Source of the DNA: Coriobacteriia bacterium
Lineage (GTDB): Bacteria > Actinomycetota > Coriobacteriia > Coriobacteriales > UBA8131
Assembly: GCA_009784425.1 (NCBI GenBank)
Contig: WRBR01000006.1
Location: 1 to 39,089 of the forward strand
Length of the DNA: 39,089 nucleotides
Direction of reading: 5' to 3'
Shown one piece after another: positions 8,482 through 17,072 of this stretch. Both the position numbers and the translations under genes were made by a program. Position 1 is the stretch's first letter. Each line of letters opens with the position of its first letter. The notes under the pieces were generated by a model, which worked only from the letters and a program-made list of their open reading frames with translations, did no database searches and had not been told where the DNA came from.

Positions 8482-9870
8482 ATGACCAAAAAGTATCTAA
8501 CCAGATACGGAGATAACTACGTAGGAGAGCTCACCGAGGCTGAAATTCGCCAGGACATCGAAGACGGCACCCTGGATGCAGCTGATCGTGGACAAATCCC
8601 TGCCATGAGCCAAGACGAGATGGACTATCTCTACGAGATCATCACGAGTCCCCAAAAGATTGTCTCGGTTGAGCCCGGCAAGGAAGTGGTTGTTTCCTTT
8701 GATGCAGGAACCTTGAAGTTGCCAACCAGAAACGGCATCCCTATGGATCGCCTGCAGGCAGTCATCACGCAGGAGCGTGCCCTGGCTTCGGACAGCACTG
8801 AGCTCTGTCATGTTGACTACAGCTACAAGCCCATTAAACCCATCATCTCTGAAGAGCGCCAAGCCATGGAGCAGATTCAGCTGATGACGACGATTCCGGT
8901 GCTCTACGGTGCCATGCCCAATCTGGGGCTTTATACCAAGCCCGATGGACCCTGCGACAACTGGGCTGAACTCTTGCCTGCTGGCAAGATAACCGAGGCA
9001 ATGGAAGCCCAGGAAGAAGCGGTTGAACACGCAATCAAGGACATCGTCTTTGTGGCTTCTTCCATGATTGAAAGTGGAGCTGACGGCATCAATCTCGACA
9101 CCGTTGGTGCTTCCGGAGACGCCGATGTCAAGGCCAGCCTTGAGGCGGTTAGGATTCTGAGCAAGAAGTATCCCACCACCGGTTTTGAGGTGGGCATGGC
9201 CGGCGAGTTCAACCTTGGCATGCACGGTGAGCTCACCTTTGATGGCGAAGTACTTGCCGGTATGTACCCCCACAAGCAGGTGTTAATGGCCCAGCAGGCA
9301 GGTGTGGGCATTTTTGGCATGGCTGTTAACACCAACAGCAGTCAATCCCTTGCCTGGAACCTTGCCCGAGTGGTTACCTTTGCCAAAGAGACCGCAAAAG
9401 TTGCGACGATTCCCGTCCACGCCAATGTGGGCATGGGAGTGGGAGGCATTCCGCTTTCTATCATTCCTGCAGCAGACGCAGTCTCACGCGTGGACAAGGC
9501 ACTGGTAGAGATTGCAGGCCTTGACGGCCTCTAGGTAGGTGCCGGAGATACCTTCGGCATGGCAGTGACCCACGAGAGCACCGCTGGAATGGGCGGCATA
9601 AGAAGTGCCGGCGATCTGGTGTTCAGGATGGAACTGCAAAAGATGAAAATCAACGAAGCCAAGAAATATGTGGCTGAAAAACTACGCGTAAGCGTTATGG
9701 ATCTGGCTGACTGCGCCGTAATGAAAGACCTCCGTGAGGAGCTCAACATAGGCACCGTTCAGTCACGACCTGATGCAGGCGTGGGTATCCAAACAAAGTT
9801 CCGCATTGCAGAGCTGTTGGGTGTTCCTATTAACAGCGTTGATATGTTCAAAAGACAAGCTGGTCTTTGA
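8482..9870 (+). CDS. mtbB: Dimethylamine methyltransferase MtbB, copy 1, in-frame amber (Pyl351)
   Basis: It demethylates dimethylamine onto a corrinoid protein. ORF 8482-9534 ends IAGLDGL-TAG and continues in the same frame as VGAGDTFGMAVTHESTAGMGG to 9870, giving 462 residues with Pyl at 351, near the usual MtbB length of about 467. The first 20 residues (MTKKYLTRYGDNYVGELTEA) and the whole body are nearly the same as copy 2 at 14742. It lies 55 bp after mttB and 26 bp before a corrinoid gene, so it is in the same operon. A 7-bp stem loop starts six bases after the TAG (9541-9558), identical in design in copy 2. The start ATG follows AGAGGAAGG. Confidence 0.97.
9541..9558 (+). promoter_or_regulatory. 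Post-amber hairpin in mtbB copy 1
   Basis: GCCGGAG pairs with CTTCGGC (one G-U pair) around a four-base loop, six bases after the in-frame TAG. The same stem occurs after the TAG of mtbB copy 2. It may help amber read-through, or may simply reflect conserved protein sequence. Confidence 0.4.
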
Positions 9871-9896
9871 TTTACTGATATGAATGGAGGAAGAAA

Positions 9897-10547
9897 GTGA
9901 GTAAAGAAGATATCATCCGCGATGCGATAGAGTCCATGCACAAGGGCAACGAAAAACTTGCCATAGAGGCCATGGAGCGCGCTATTGCCGAGGGATTGGA
10001 TCCAGTAGAAATTTTGGCCGATGGGTTTTCTGCCGGCATACGCGAGGTTGGAGATCTCTTCAGTAGGGGCACGGTTTTTTTGCCACAGCTGATGATGACC
10101 GCCGACGTGATGCAAAAGGTCTCAGCACTGGTTGACAAGGAAATTGCCAGCAGAGGGCTCACAGCAGAGAAGAAAGGTGTCATGGTCATTGCCACGGTGC
10201 AGGCTGATGTGCACGACATTGGCAAGGGCATAGTGGCATCGCTCGTCAAAACCCAGGGTATTGAGGTAATCGACTTGGGCCGCGACGTACCGGTAGAAAC
10301 CATCATAGAAAGGGCCGAAGAACACAAAGCTGACATCATCGGCACTTCTGCTCTGCTCACCACAACCTTGAACGAACAAAAGAAGCTTGAAGAGATGCTC
10401 AAAAGCGAGGGCCTGAGAGATAAGTACAAAACGATGGTGGGAGGCGCTCCTGCCACACAGCGTTGGGCTGATCGCATTGGCGCTGATGCTTATGCTGAAG
10501 ATGCCGGCGAGGCCGTAGTCAAGGCTCTTGCTCTCCTTGGGCACTAA
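9897..10547 (+). CDS. mtbC: Dimethylamine corrinoid protein (MtbC family)
   Basis: A 216-residue corrinoid methyl carrier. The N-terminal helical cap domain is followed by the B12 domain with DVHDIGKGI (His106 as cobalt ligand), IDLGRDVPVE, TSALLTTTLNEQK and MVGGAPATQRWADRIGAD. It starts with GTG behind AATGGAGGAAGAAA, 26 bp after mtbB copy 1, which makes it the probable partner of the MtbB enzymes. It differs clearly from the proteins at 5279 (more acidic, DLHDIGKNL) and 24797, so the three carriers probably serve different methyltransferases. The Rossmann domain ends in a GIDAYAEDAGEAV-like segment common to this family. Confidence 0.92.
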   Translation: MSKEDIIRDAIESMHKGNEKLAIEAMERAIAEGLDPVEILADGFSAGIREVGDLFSRGTVFLPQLMMTADVMQKVSALVDKEIASRGLTAEKKGVMVIATVQADVHDIGKGIVASLVKTQGIEVIDLGRDVPVETIIERAEEHKADIIGTSALLTTTLNEQKKLEEMLKSEGLRDKYKTMVGGAPATQRWADRIGADAYAEDAGEAVVKALALLGH

Positions 10548-10588
10548 TTGAGGTTTAACAGACCAATCGAATCAGAAACGGCGTTCAC

Positions 10589-10692
10589 GGGCCTGTTGAT
10601 ATGAAGAGACTGAAGACAGCTTCGGCACTATCAACAGGCCCTGCTCGAGGCAAGGGTGCTCCAGAGCCTGAAGCCACCTTTGCCCCGAGCAG
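10589..10692 (+). repeat. Two consecutive long hairpins between mtbC and hyuB
   Basis: A perfect 13-bp inverted repeat GGGCCTGTTGATA / TATCAACAGGCCC (10589-10601 and 10629-10641) is followed at once by CTGCTCGAGGCAA / TTGCCCCGAGCAG (10641-10653 and 10680-10692, one mismatch). The first loop contains a smaller GAAG/CTTC hairpin. No T-tract follows. The pair may set transcript ends or stability between the mtb operon and hyuBA, or act as a leader RNA for hyuBA. I cannot match it to a known riboswitch. Confidence 0.7.
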
Positions 10693-10730
10693 AATCTGAA
10701 CACCAAGAGGAGGAATAGGAGGGGTGCACT

Positions 10731-12524
10731 ATGACTAAACAGATGGAACCTTACCTCATGTCCGTCATTTCAAGTCGCCTGCAAAGCATCTGCCTCGAAA
10801 TGACCAACACCTTGATGCGCACGGCACGCTCTCAACTGATGAGTGTTTGCCACGACCTTTCAACCGCTATATGTGATCGCAATGGCGATGTGCTTGCCCT
10901 GGCTGAAAGCATACCGGTACATTGCGCAAACATGGGGTTAACCGTTAAGTACTGCTTTAATCACCCTGAGGGCATTAAAGCCGGTGATATGTTCTTGAAC
11001 AACTCTCCTTATCATGGCAATACCCACCATGCTGACTTCACCTATATTGCTCCCGTGTTCTCAAACGGAGAACTTCTGTTTTTTGCGGTAGCCAAGGGAC
11101 ATCAGGCAGACGTGGGTAATTCTATTCCCAGCACCTATCATGCCAACGCTAAGGACCTCTACGAAGAGGGTGCTATCAGCTGGCCTTGTGTAAAGGTTGA
11201 GAAGGATTACAAAGAGGTCCCCGATATTATCTCCATTGCAAAGGCCCGTATCAGGGTGCCGGAGATTTGGTACGGCGATCATCAAGCTTGTGTGGGCTCA
11301 GCCAGAACAGGCGAAAAGCGGCTCCAAGACCTGTGCTCTGAATACGGCAACAACCTCATGAAGGACTTTTGCGACGCCTACCATGCCTACGGCAGCAGGC
11401 GCATTCAAGAAGAGATTGCAACCTTGCCGGCTGGCACCTGGCACTATGACATAAAAAGTGACGCTATCAAAGGGCTCACTCCGGAGATAAACATCCACAT
11501 CAGTTGTGAGATAAAGCCGGATGAAGGCCGCATGATTATTGATTTAACTGACAACATAGATTCATTGCCCTGTGGCTTGAATATGTGTGAGGCTACGGTG
11601 CGTGGCAGCGCCGTGACCGGTATATTGAACCGCCTACCCAACGACATCCCCAGCAATGAAGGCTCTATGAAGCATATTGAGGTATTGATGCGCGAGGGGT
11701 GCATGATAGGAAAGGCGGTGGCTCCCTACTCATCATCTCTTGCAACCACAAATCTGGCTGACAGGCTTATCTCCGGGGTACAGGCTCTCATGAACCAGGT
11801 CACCGAAGAACGCGGTGTGGCTGAAGGCGGCGCAGTGCAGTGCCCTGCCGTATCGGTCATCTCGGGCAAGGACTGGCGCAGAAACAACCATCCCTTTGTC
11901 AACCAGATGTTTTGCGGCATGACCGGTGGCCCGGGTGTAAATGGCTTTGATGGGTGGGTTACATATCAGTATCCTTGCACCGGCGGAGCCTTGAACTGGA
12001 ACTCCGTTGAGACCTTGGAGCAACAGTATCCCATTCTCATTCTTGAAGAAGAGATTATCCCTGACTCCGTTGGACCCGGAAAGTTTGACTCTGCGCCCGC
12101 CTGCAAATTTGTACTGGCTCCGCGAGGGCACCCGGTAACCTGTGCCTATTCCTGCGACGGAATAGACAATCCGCCTATGGGAGCAGTTGGTGGCGGCAGA
12201 GGACGCGCCTCTGCAGCGTGGAAGTACACGGTGGCCGAAGGAGAGGCTTCGGCGCAGATCCTGCCGCCCTTTGCTGAGCCGACCATTGAGCTGGGTGACG
12301 CTATTGTCTCTGAGAGCTCCAGTGGCGGCGGTTATGGCGACCCTCTCACACGCGATCCTGCCCTGGTATGTCATCGTGTGAGAGAGGGCTGGATTACCGA
12401 GGAGTTTGCGCAACGGACCTACGGCGTAGTGGTTGATACCAGCGCTGAGAAATATCTCGTGGATGAGGAAGCAACCGCACGTCTACGCAAGGAACTTGCA
12501 GCTGAGAGGGGGGATGCTTTATGA
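10731..12524 (+). CDS. hyuB: Hydantoinase B / oxoprolinase family subunit
   Basis: A 597-residue HyuB-type catalytic subunit, the partner of ATP-binding HyuA. Together they catalyse ATP-dependent opening of N-methylhydantoin, 5-oxoproline or related rings. Typical family stretches include SVCHDLSTAICDRNGDVLALAESIPVH near the N-terminus, DMFLNNSPYHGNTHHADFTY with metal-binding His/Asp, and near the C-terminus GGGRGRASA and SSSGGGYGDPLTRDP. The ATG follows GGAGGAATAGGAGGGG. It overlaps hyuA by four bases (ATGA), so translation is coupled. Its place between two dimethylamine methyltransferase genes suggests that it releases a methylated amine or N-methyl amino acid precursor; the substrate is inference. 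Confidence 0.88.
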   Translation: MTKQMEPYLMSVISSRLQSICLEMTNTLMRTARSQLMSVCHDLSTAICDRNGDVLALAESIPVHCANMGLTVKYCFNHPEGIKAGDMFLNNSPYHGNTHHADFTYIAPVFSNGELLFFAVAKGHQADVGNSIPSTYHANAKDLYEEGAISWPCVKVEKDYKEVPDIISIAKARIRVPEIWYGDHQACVGSARTGEKRLQDLCSEYGNNLMKDFCDAYHAYGSRRIQEEIATLPAGTWHYDIKSDAIKGLTPEINIHISCEIKPDEGRMIIDLTDNIDSLPCGLNMCEATVRGSAVTGILNRLPNDIPSNEGSMKHIEVLMREGCMIGKAVAPYSSSLATTNLADRLISGVQALMNQVTEERGVAEGGAVQCPAVSVISGKDWRRNNHPFVNQMFCGMTGGPGVNGFDGWVTYQYPCTGGALNWNSVETLEQQYPILILEEEIIPDSVGPGKFDSAPACKFVLAPRGHPVTCAYSCDGIDNPPMGAVGGGRGRASAAWKYTVAEGEASAQILPPFAEPTIELGDAIVSESSSGGGYGDPLTRDPALVCHRVREGWITEEFAQRTYGVVVDTSAEKYLVDEEATARLRKELAAERGDAL

Positions 12525-14644
12525 GCAAGCACGTATGTGTTGATGTGGGTGGCACCTTTACCGACGCCGCAGTCTTAGATGCACGAGGGGTAGTACGCGT
12601 GTTTAAGGCTCCCACCACTCCCCATGATTGGACTGAGGGCATCATCGGATCCCTCAAAACTGCTGCTGAGTATTATCAGGAGGAGTTCTCTGACTTTTTA
12701 GCGAGTGCCAGCGTTGAGCTAGGCGGCCACCTCACCCACGGATCCACTATTGCCTCAAACGCAATCGTGGAGAAAAAAACCGGCAAGGTGGGCGTGCTGT
12801 GCACCAAGGGTTTTAGAGACGTATTCCTCTTTAGAGAAGGACCTAACAAGGGCCCCTTTGATATAGAGATTGCGTATCCTGAGCCGTTTGTGCCGCGTTA
12901 TCTTACTTTGCCCGTAGAAGAGCGCGTCAACAGCGAAGGCGGCGTTGAGACCCCTTTAAACGAGGATGATGTACGCAAGGCAGTAGAAACGCTTAAGGGT
13001 TACGAGGTAGAAGCTCTCTGTGTCTGCTTTCTCTGGTCTACCGTAAACGACAGCCATGAGCAAAGAACGGCAGCACTCATCAAGGAACTTTGGCCCGAGG
13101 TGGATGTGGTACTGAGCTCAGAGGTCAATCCGAGCGACCGGGAATACCGCCGCTGGGTTTCTGCTGTTATGGATGCCTCCCTCAGAAGGCTGATTTCTAC
13201 CTATGTAAGAACATTGAATGAGCGGCTGAGAGCATGTGGTTTTCTTGGCGAGATAGGCATGCTCAACACCTCCGGCGGAATCATCAGTGCCAGTGAAGTT
13301 GTGAAGAAGCCTTTGTACTCCCTGGATTCCGGGCCGTCAATGGCTCCGGTTGCGGGCAAGGTTTATGCAGAGCTGGAGTACAAGGATAAGAACGCAGTAG
13401 TCTGTGACATGGGTGGCACCACGTTTGACGTCAGCTGTGTCATCAACAGTCATATCTCTGTTTCTCGCGAGGCCCTGATAGGTGATGAGATTCCCGGCAT
13501 CTCGCGAGTCAGTGTACACAGTATTGGTGCCGGCGGCGGCTCCATTGCCTGGGTAGATAACGGCGGGATGATACGGGTTGGCCCTGTCAGTGCCGGATCC
13601 ATGCCCGGGCCGGCCTGTTACAATCGCGGCAGCGACCTGCCAACGGTTACCGACGCCAATCTGGTGCTTGGTTATCTGAACCCCAATAACTTCAATGACG
13701 GCAAAATGGAGCTGGCACCTGAGCGCTCGTACCGTGCCATTGAAGAACACATAGCCAAGAAGCTGGGCATCAACACACTTGAGGCGGCCTATGCCATATG
13801 GGCAACGGTCAATGCCAACATGATTACTGCCATTAAAGACATCACCATTTGGCAGGGAATCGATCCGCGTGGTTATACGATGATAGCGGGCGGAGGCGCC
13901 TGTGGCCTGCATGCCATCCCGCTGGCTGAGGGTTTGGAGATGCAGCGGCTGCTTATTCCACGTGTAGCCGGAGGCCTGAGCGCCTCTGGTGGTGTGCTCT
14001 CGGATACGGTCTGGGAAGACAGCTCGCGCTCTTTGACCTCAACGCGCAACTTTGACACCGAATCCGTCAACAAAACGCTCAAACACCTGAGAGAGGAAAG
14101 TCTCGACTTCTTTGAGCGCAACGGCATTGCCGAAGAGGATCGGCAAATTGAGTTCTACATGGAAGGGCGCTATCCCTTCCAGGTATGGGACCTGTCCATT
14201 GACATCACCGAATTGCTCAACAACGAACAGCTCTTTGATGAAGGCGGGTCTTTGGCCTTAGAAGAAACCTTCCATAGAGAATATGAACGCACCTTTACCA
14301 TCCGCTCGGATTCTGCAGTTGAGTGCGTATACTGGCGGGTCAAGGCCATTGGCAAAAATCACGCTGCTGATTTAATCAACACCAATCCCTGGCCTGAGGA
14401 TTCTCCTGATGACCCCTTGATTCCCTGCGGAGAGCGCAAGGTGTACTTTAAGCACTGGGGCTGGAACGAGGCAGTCTCCACCCCTATTTACACAGGATTC
14501 GACCTCAGCCGCGGACACAAGATAAAAGGACCGGCCATAATCGAAGAACCTACAACCACCATCGTTGTTCTTCCGGAATATACCCTGCGCGTTACCGACG
14601 CTCACAACTACCTGATAGAAGGGCTAAAGCAATCGCGAAGATAG
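12521..14644 (+). CDS. hyuA: Hydantoinase A / oxoprolinase family ATP-binding subunit
   Basis: A 707-residue HyuA subunit with CVDVGGTFTDAAVLDARG at the N-terminus, VCDMGGTTFDVS in the central ASKHA domain, and SIGAGGGSIAWVDNGG then GPVSAGSMPGPACYNRGG-like blocks that are hallmarks of N-methylhydantoinase A. ATP hydrolysis is coupled to amide ring opening by the partner HyuB encoded just upstream with a 4-bp overlap. It is much closer to classic HyuA than the stand-alone protein at 3043. It ends in TAG; reading this as Pyl would add only four residues before TAA, so here TAG is probably a plain stop. Confidence 0.88.
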   Translation: MSKHVCVDVGGTFTDAAVLDARGVVRVFKAPTTPHDWTEGIIGSLKTAAEYYQEEFSDFLASASVELGGHLTHGSTIASNAIVEKKTGKVGVLCTKGFRDVFLFREGPNKGPFDIEIAYPEPFVPRYLTLPVEERVNSEGGVETPLNEDDVRKAVETLKGYEVEALCVCFLWSTVNDSHEQRTAALIKELWPEVDVVLSSEVNPSDREYRRWVSAVMDASLRRLISTYVRTLNERLRACGFLGEIGMLNTSGGIISASEVVKKPLYSLDSGPSMAPVAGKVYAELEYKDKNAVVCDMGGTTFDVSCVINSHISVSREALIGDEIPGISRVSVHSIGAGGGSIAWVDNGGMIRVGPVSAGSMPGPACYNRGSDLPTVTDANLVLGYLNPNNFNDGKMELAPERSYRAIEEHIAKKLGINTLEAAYAIWATVNANMITAIKDITIWQGIDPRGYTMIAGGGACGLHAIPLAEGLEMQRLLIPRVAGGLSASGGVLSDTVWEDSSRSLTSTRNFDTESVNKTLKHLREESLDFFERNGIAEEDRQIEFYMEGRYPFQVWDLSIDITELLNNEQLFDEGGSLALEETFHREYERTFTIRSDSAVECVYWRVKAIGKNHAADLINTNPWPEDSPDDPLIPCGERKVYFKHWGWNEAVSTPIYTGFDLSRGHKIKGPAIIEEPTTTIVVLPEYTLRVTDAHNYLIEGLKQSRR

Positions 14645-14671
14645 CGATCCCTGTACTAATTCCTATCCGTC

Positions 14672-14693
14672 ATTCCGGCCCCCGAGCCGGAAT
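14672..14693. repeat. 8-bp palindrome, REP-like
   Basis: ATTCCGGC-CCCCGA-GCCGGAAT is a perfect inverted repeat between hyuA and mtbB copy 2. The surrounding GTCATTCCGG...CCGGAATCT resembles dispersed extragenic palindromes found in many bacterial genomes. It could limit transcription from hyuBA into mtbB2. Confidence 0.6.
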
Positions 14694-14741
14694 CTTGAGA
14701 GCTACAGTTAGCAAGCATTATGTGAAAGAAGGTTATGAGAA

Positions 14742-16130
14742 ATGAGTAAAAAGTATCTCACCAGATACGGAGACAACTACCTCGAAGAGATGACAGAAGC
14801 AGAGATTCGCCAAGACATCGAGGACGGCACCTTAGATGCAGCAGATCGTGCGCAGATTCCTGCCATGACCTCGGACGACATGGATCACCTCTTTGAGATC
14901 ATCTCTAATCCCCAGAAGATTGTTTCGGTTGAACCGGGCAACGAAGTAGTGGTGACCTTTGACGCAGGAACCTTGAAGCTCTGCGTAAGAAGCGACATCC
15001 CCATGGACCGCCTGACAGCATGTGTGACCCAGGAGCGTGCGCTGGGCTCAGACAGCATTGAGCTCTGTCATGTTGACTACAGCTACAAACCCATCAAGCC
15101 CATCATTTCCGAAGAGCGCCAGACCATGGAGCAAGTACAGCTGATGACCACCATACCCGTGCTCTACGGCGCCATGCCCAACCTGGGGCTTTACACCAAA
15201 CCCGACGGCCCTTGCGGAAACTGGGCGGAGCTTTTGCCTGCCGGCAAGATAGCTGAGGCCAAGGAAGCCCAGGAAGAAGCAGTGCAGCATTCAATCAAGG
15301 ATATAGTCTTTGTGGCCTCTTCCATGATAGAAAGCGGAGCAGACGGCATCAATCTTGACACCGTGGGCGCTTCAGGTGATGCCGACGTTAAGGCAAGCCT
15401 TGAGGCGGTACGTATCATCAAGCAAAAGTACCCCACAACCGGCATTGAAATGGGCATGGCCGGCGAGTTCAACCTCGGCATGCACGGCGAGCTCACCTTT
15501 GACGGTGAGATACTTGCCGGCATGTATCCCCATCAACAGGTGAGAATGGCAGAACAGGCCGGCGTGGACATCTTTGGCCTGGTAGTCAACACCAACAGCA
15601 GCCAATCCCTCGCCTGGAACCTTGCGCGCTCCGTCACCTTAGCCAAGGAAACGGTTAAGGTGGCCAAAATACCCGTACACGCCAACGTTGGCATGGGAGT
15701 GGGCGGCATTCCGCTTTCCATCATTCCGGCAGCTGATGCCGTCTCGCGCGTAGACAAGGCACTGGTAGAGATTGCAGGCCTTGACGGCCTCTAGGTAGGC
15801 GCCGGAGATATCTTCGGCATGACAGTGACCCACGTGAGCACCGCTGGGATGGGCGGCATAAGAAGTGCCGGTGATCTGGTGTTAAGGATGGAACTGCAAA
15901 AAATGAAAATCAACGAAGCCAAGAAATTTGTGGCCGACAAACTGCGCGTGAGCGTCTCTGATTTAGCAGACTGCGCTGTTATGAAGGACCTCCGCGAGGA
16001 GCTCAACATCGGCACCGTTCAGTCAAGACCTGACGCAGGCGTAGGCATACAGACTAAGTTCCGCATTGCAGAGCTTTTGGGAATTCCTATCAACAGCGTT
16101 GACTTGTTTAAAAAGCACGCCGGCTTGTAA
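14742..16130 (+). CDS. mtbB: Dimethylamine methyltransferase MtbB, copy 2, in-frame amber (Pyl351)
   Basis: A second dimethylamine:corrinoid methyltransferase, 462 residues, exactly as long as copy 1 with Pyl again at 351. TAG at 15792-15794 lies between IAGLDGL and VGAGDIFGMTVTHVSTAGMGG. The two copies differ by scattered substitutions along the whole length (for example TSDDMDHLFEIISNP against SQDEMDYLYEIITSP), so the duplication is not very recent. It follows hyuBA by 97 bp and has no corrinoid gene directly after it; it probably uses the mtbC product at 9897. The hairpin after the TAG is kept (15801-15818). Start ATG with GAAGG upstream. Confidence 0.97.
15801..15818 (+). promoter_or_regulatory. 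Post-amber hairpin in mtbB copy 2
   Basis: GCCGGAG pairs with CTTCGGC around ATAT, beginning six bases after the TAG. Only a loop base differs from the hairpin in copy 1. Confidence 0.4.
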
Positions 16131-16188
16131 GCAATACTCAGGCTGAAACGCTGTATATCTCAGTTGTTACCTGCAGAGGAGGTAGTGA

Positions 16189-16749
16189 GTGCCACAGAAG
16201 ATACTACTGGTAACCGGATCTCCCAGAAAATCCGGAAACACCCATCTGCTGGCAGATGCTTTTGAGAACGGAGCTCTGGCCTCTGGCAATCAGGTGTTTC
16301 GTTTTGATGCGGGAAAGGCACAGATCAACGGATGCATCGGATGCAGCTATTGCCTTTCCCATAAGGGCAAGTGCACACAAGAAGACGACATGCAACAGGC
16401 ATACCAGTACCTGCGCACCTGCGATGTACTTGTTTTAGCAGCGCCTGTCTACTTCTTTGACTTCTCGGCACAGATGAAGGTCTTTATAGACCGACTGTAC
16501 TGTGGCCTGAGCATACACAGCAGCTCTGAGAATCCCTTTACCATTAAGGCGGCGGCACTCCTGCTTGTGCAGGAGCTAACAGATCCTGCAGTTGCCGAAA
16601 GCGCGATCAAGGTGTACCAGAAAACCGCTGCATACGCTTCATGGAAAGACCTCGGAATAATCCTGGTACCCGGAGTAGCCAGAGCGGGAGCCATAGCCAA
16701 CAATCCCCTCTTGACCACAGCATATGAACTGGGAGCCAGTAGCTCCTAA
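16189..16749 (+). CDS. Flavodoxin-like NAD(P)H-dependent FMN reductase
   Basis: A 186-residue flavoprotein of the NADPH-dependent FMN reductase / iron-sulfur flavoprotein superfamily. The FMN phosphate loop is LLVTGSPRKSGNTHLLAD near the N-terminus, and APVYFFDFSAQMKVFIDR is the family's isoalloxazine-side motif. A cysteine-bearing GCIGCSYCLSHKGKC lies between them; this CxxC region binds a 4Fe-4S cluster in iron-sulfur flavoproteins, which is plausible but unproven here. It starts with GTG behind GAGGAGGTA, 58 bp after mtbB copy 2. It could supply low-potential electrons to the flavoenzyme at 19417 or to corrinoid activation. Confidence 0.85.
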   Translation: MPQKILLVTGSPRKSGNTHLLADAFENGALASGNQVFRFDAGKAQINGCIGCSYCLSHKGKCTQEDDMQQAYQYLRTCDVLVLAAPVYFFDFSAQMKVFIDRLYCGLSIHSSSENPFTIKAAALLLVQELTDPAVAESAIKVYQKTAAYASWKDLGIILVPGVARAGAIANNPLLTTAYELGASSS

Positions 16750-17072
16750 TACGTCCCCAGTGACTCATTATTCTCTCGACGAAGTATACAAGGAGCCCTG
16801 CTTGGGCAACAGAGGCAGGATTGACGCTGTGTGTCAATATGTCACCAGGGGATTTAACAACACAAATCCGACAAAATTGGCACGATATTTATAACAAATT
16901 TGACACAAACTTGTTATCCTGCCCTTCTTGGCAATCCTGAATAAAGAGCTTGTCAGAAAAGTAAAAACAGTCAGAAAAACCAGCTTTCTTACACAGGGTT
17001 GACAACTAAGCCTGGAATCATTCTCAAGTCAAAACAGTATAGGTAACCAAAGGAGCAAGGAGGGCGCAGACG
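16750..17072 (+). other. Intergenic region before the SDR gene
   Basis: No ORF of note. It is AT-rich compared with its surroundings and contains TTGAC-GCTGTGT-GTCAA (a small hairpin), several TTGACA-like hexamers and GGAGCAAGGAGGG directly before the next start. It probably holds the promoter for the SDR/PheRS-like/flavoprotein genes, but I cannot pick a single convincing -35/-10 pair. Confidence 0.4.

Noticed and set aside
9532-9534. mtbB copy 1 as two genes (8482-9534 and 9559-9870)
   Set aside because: Same frame, family-typical Pyl context, and the small ORF has no ribosome site of its own.
10548-10730. Cobalamin riboswitch before hyuB
   Set aside because: Hairpins are present, but I could not find the conserved B12-box and core sequences of that class.
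14642-14644. hyuA amber as Pyl codon
   Set aside because: Only four codons follow before TAA and the protein is already full length.
16862-16915. Sigma-54 promoter (TGGCACG) before the SDR gene
   Set aside because: The -12 GC element is not at the required distance from the GG.
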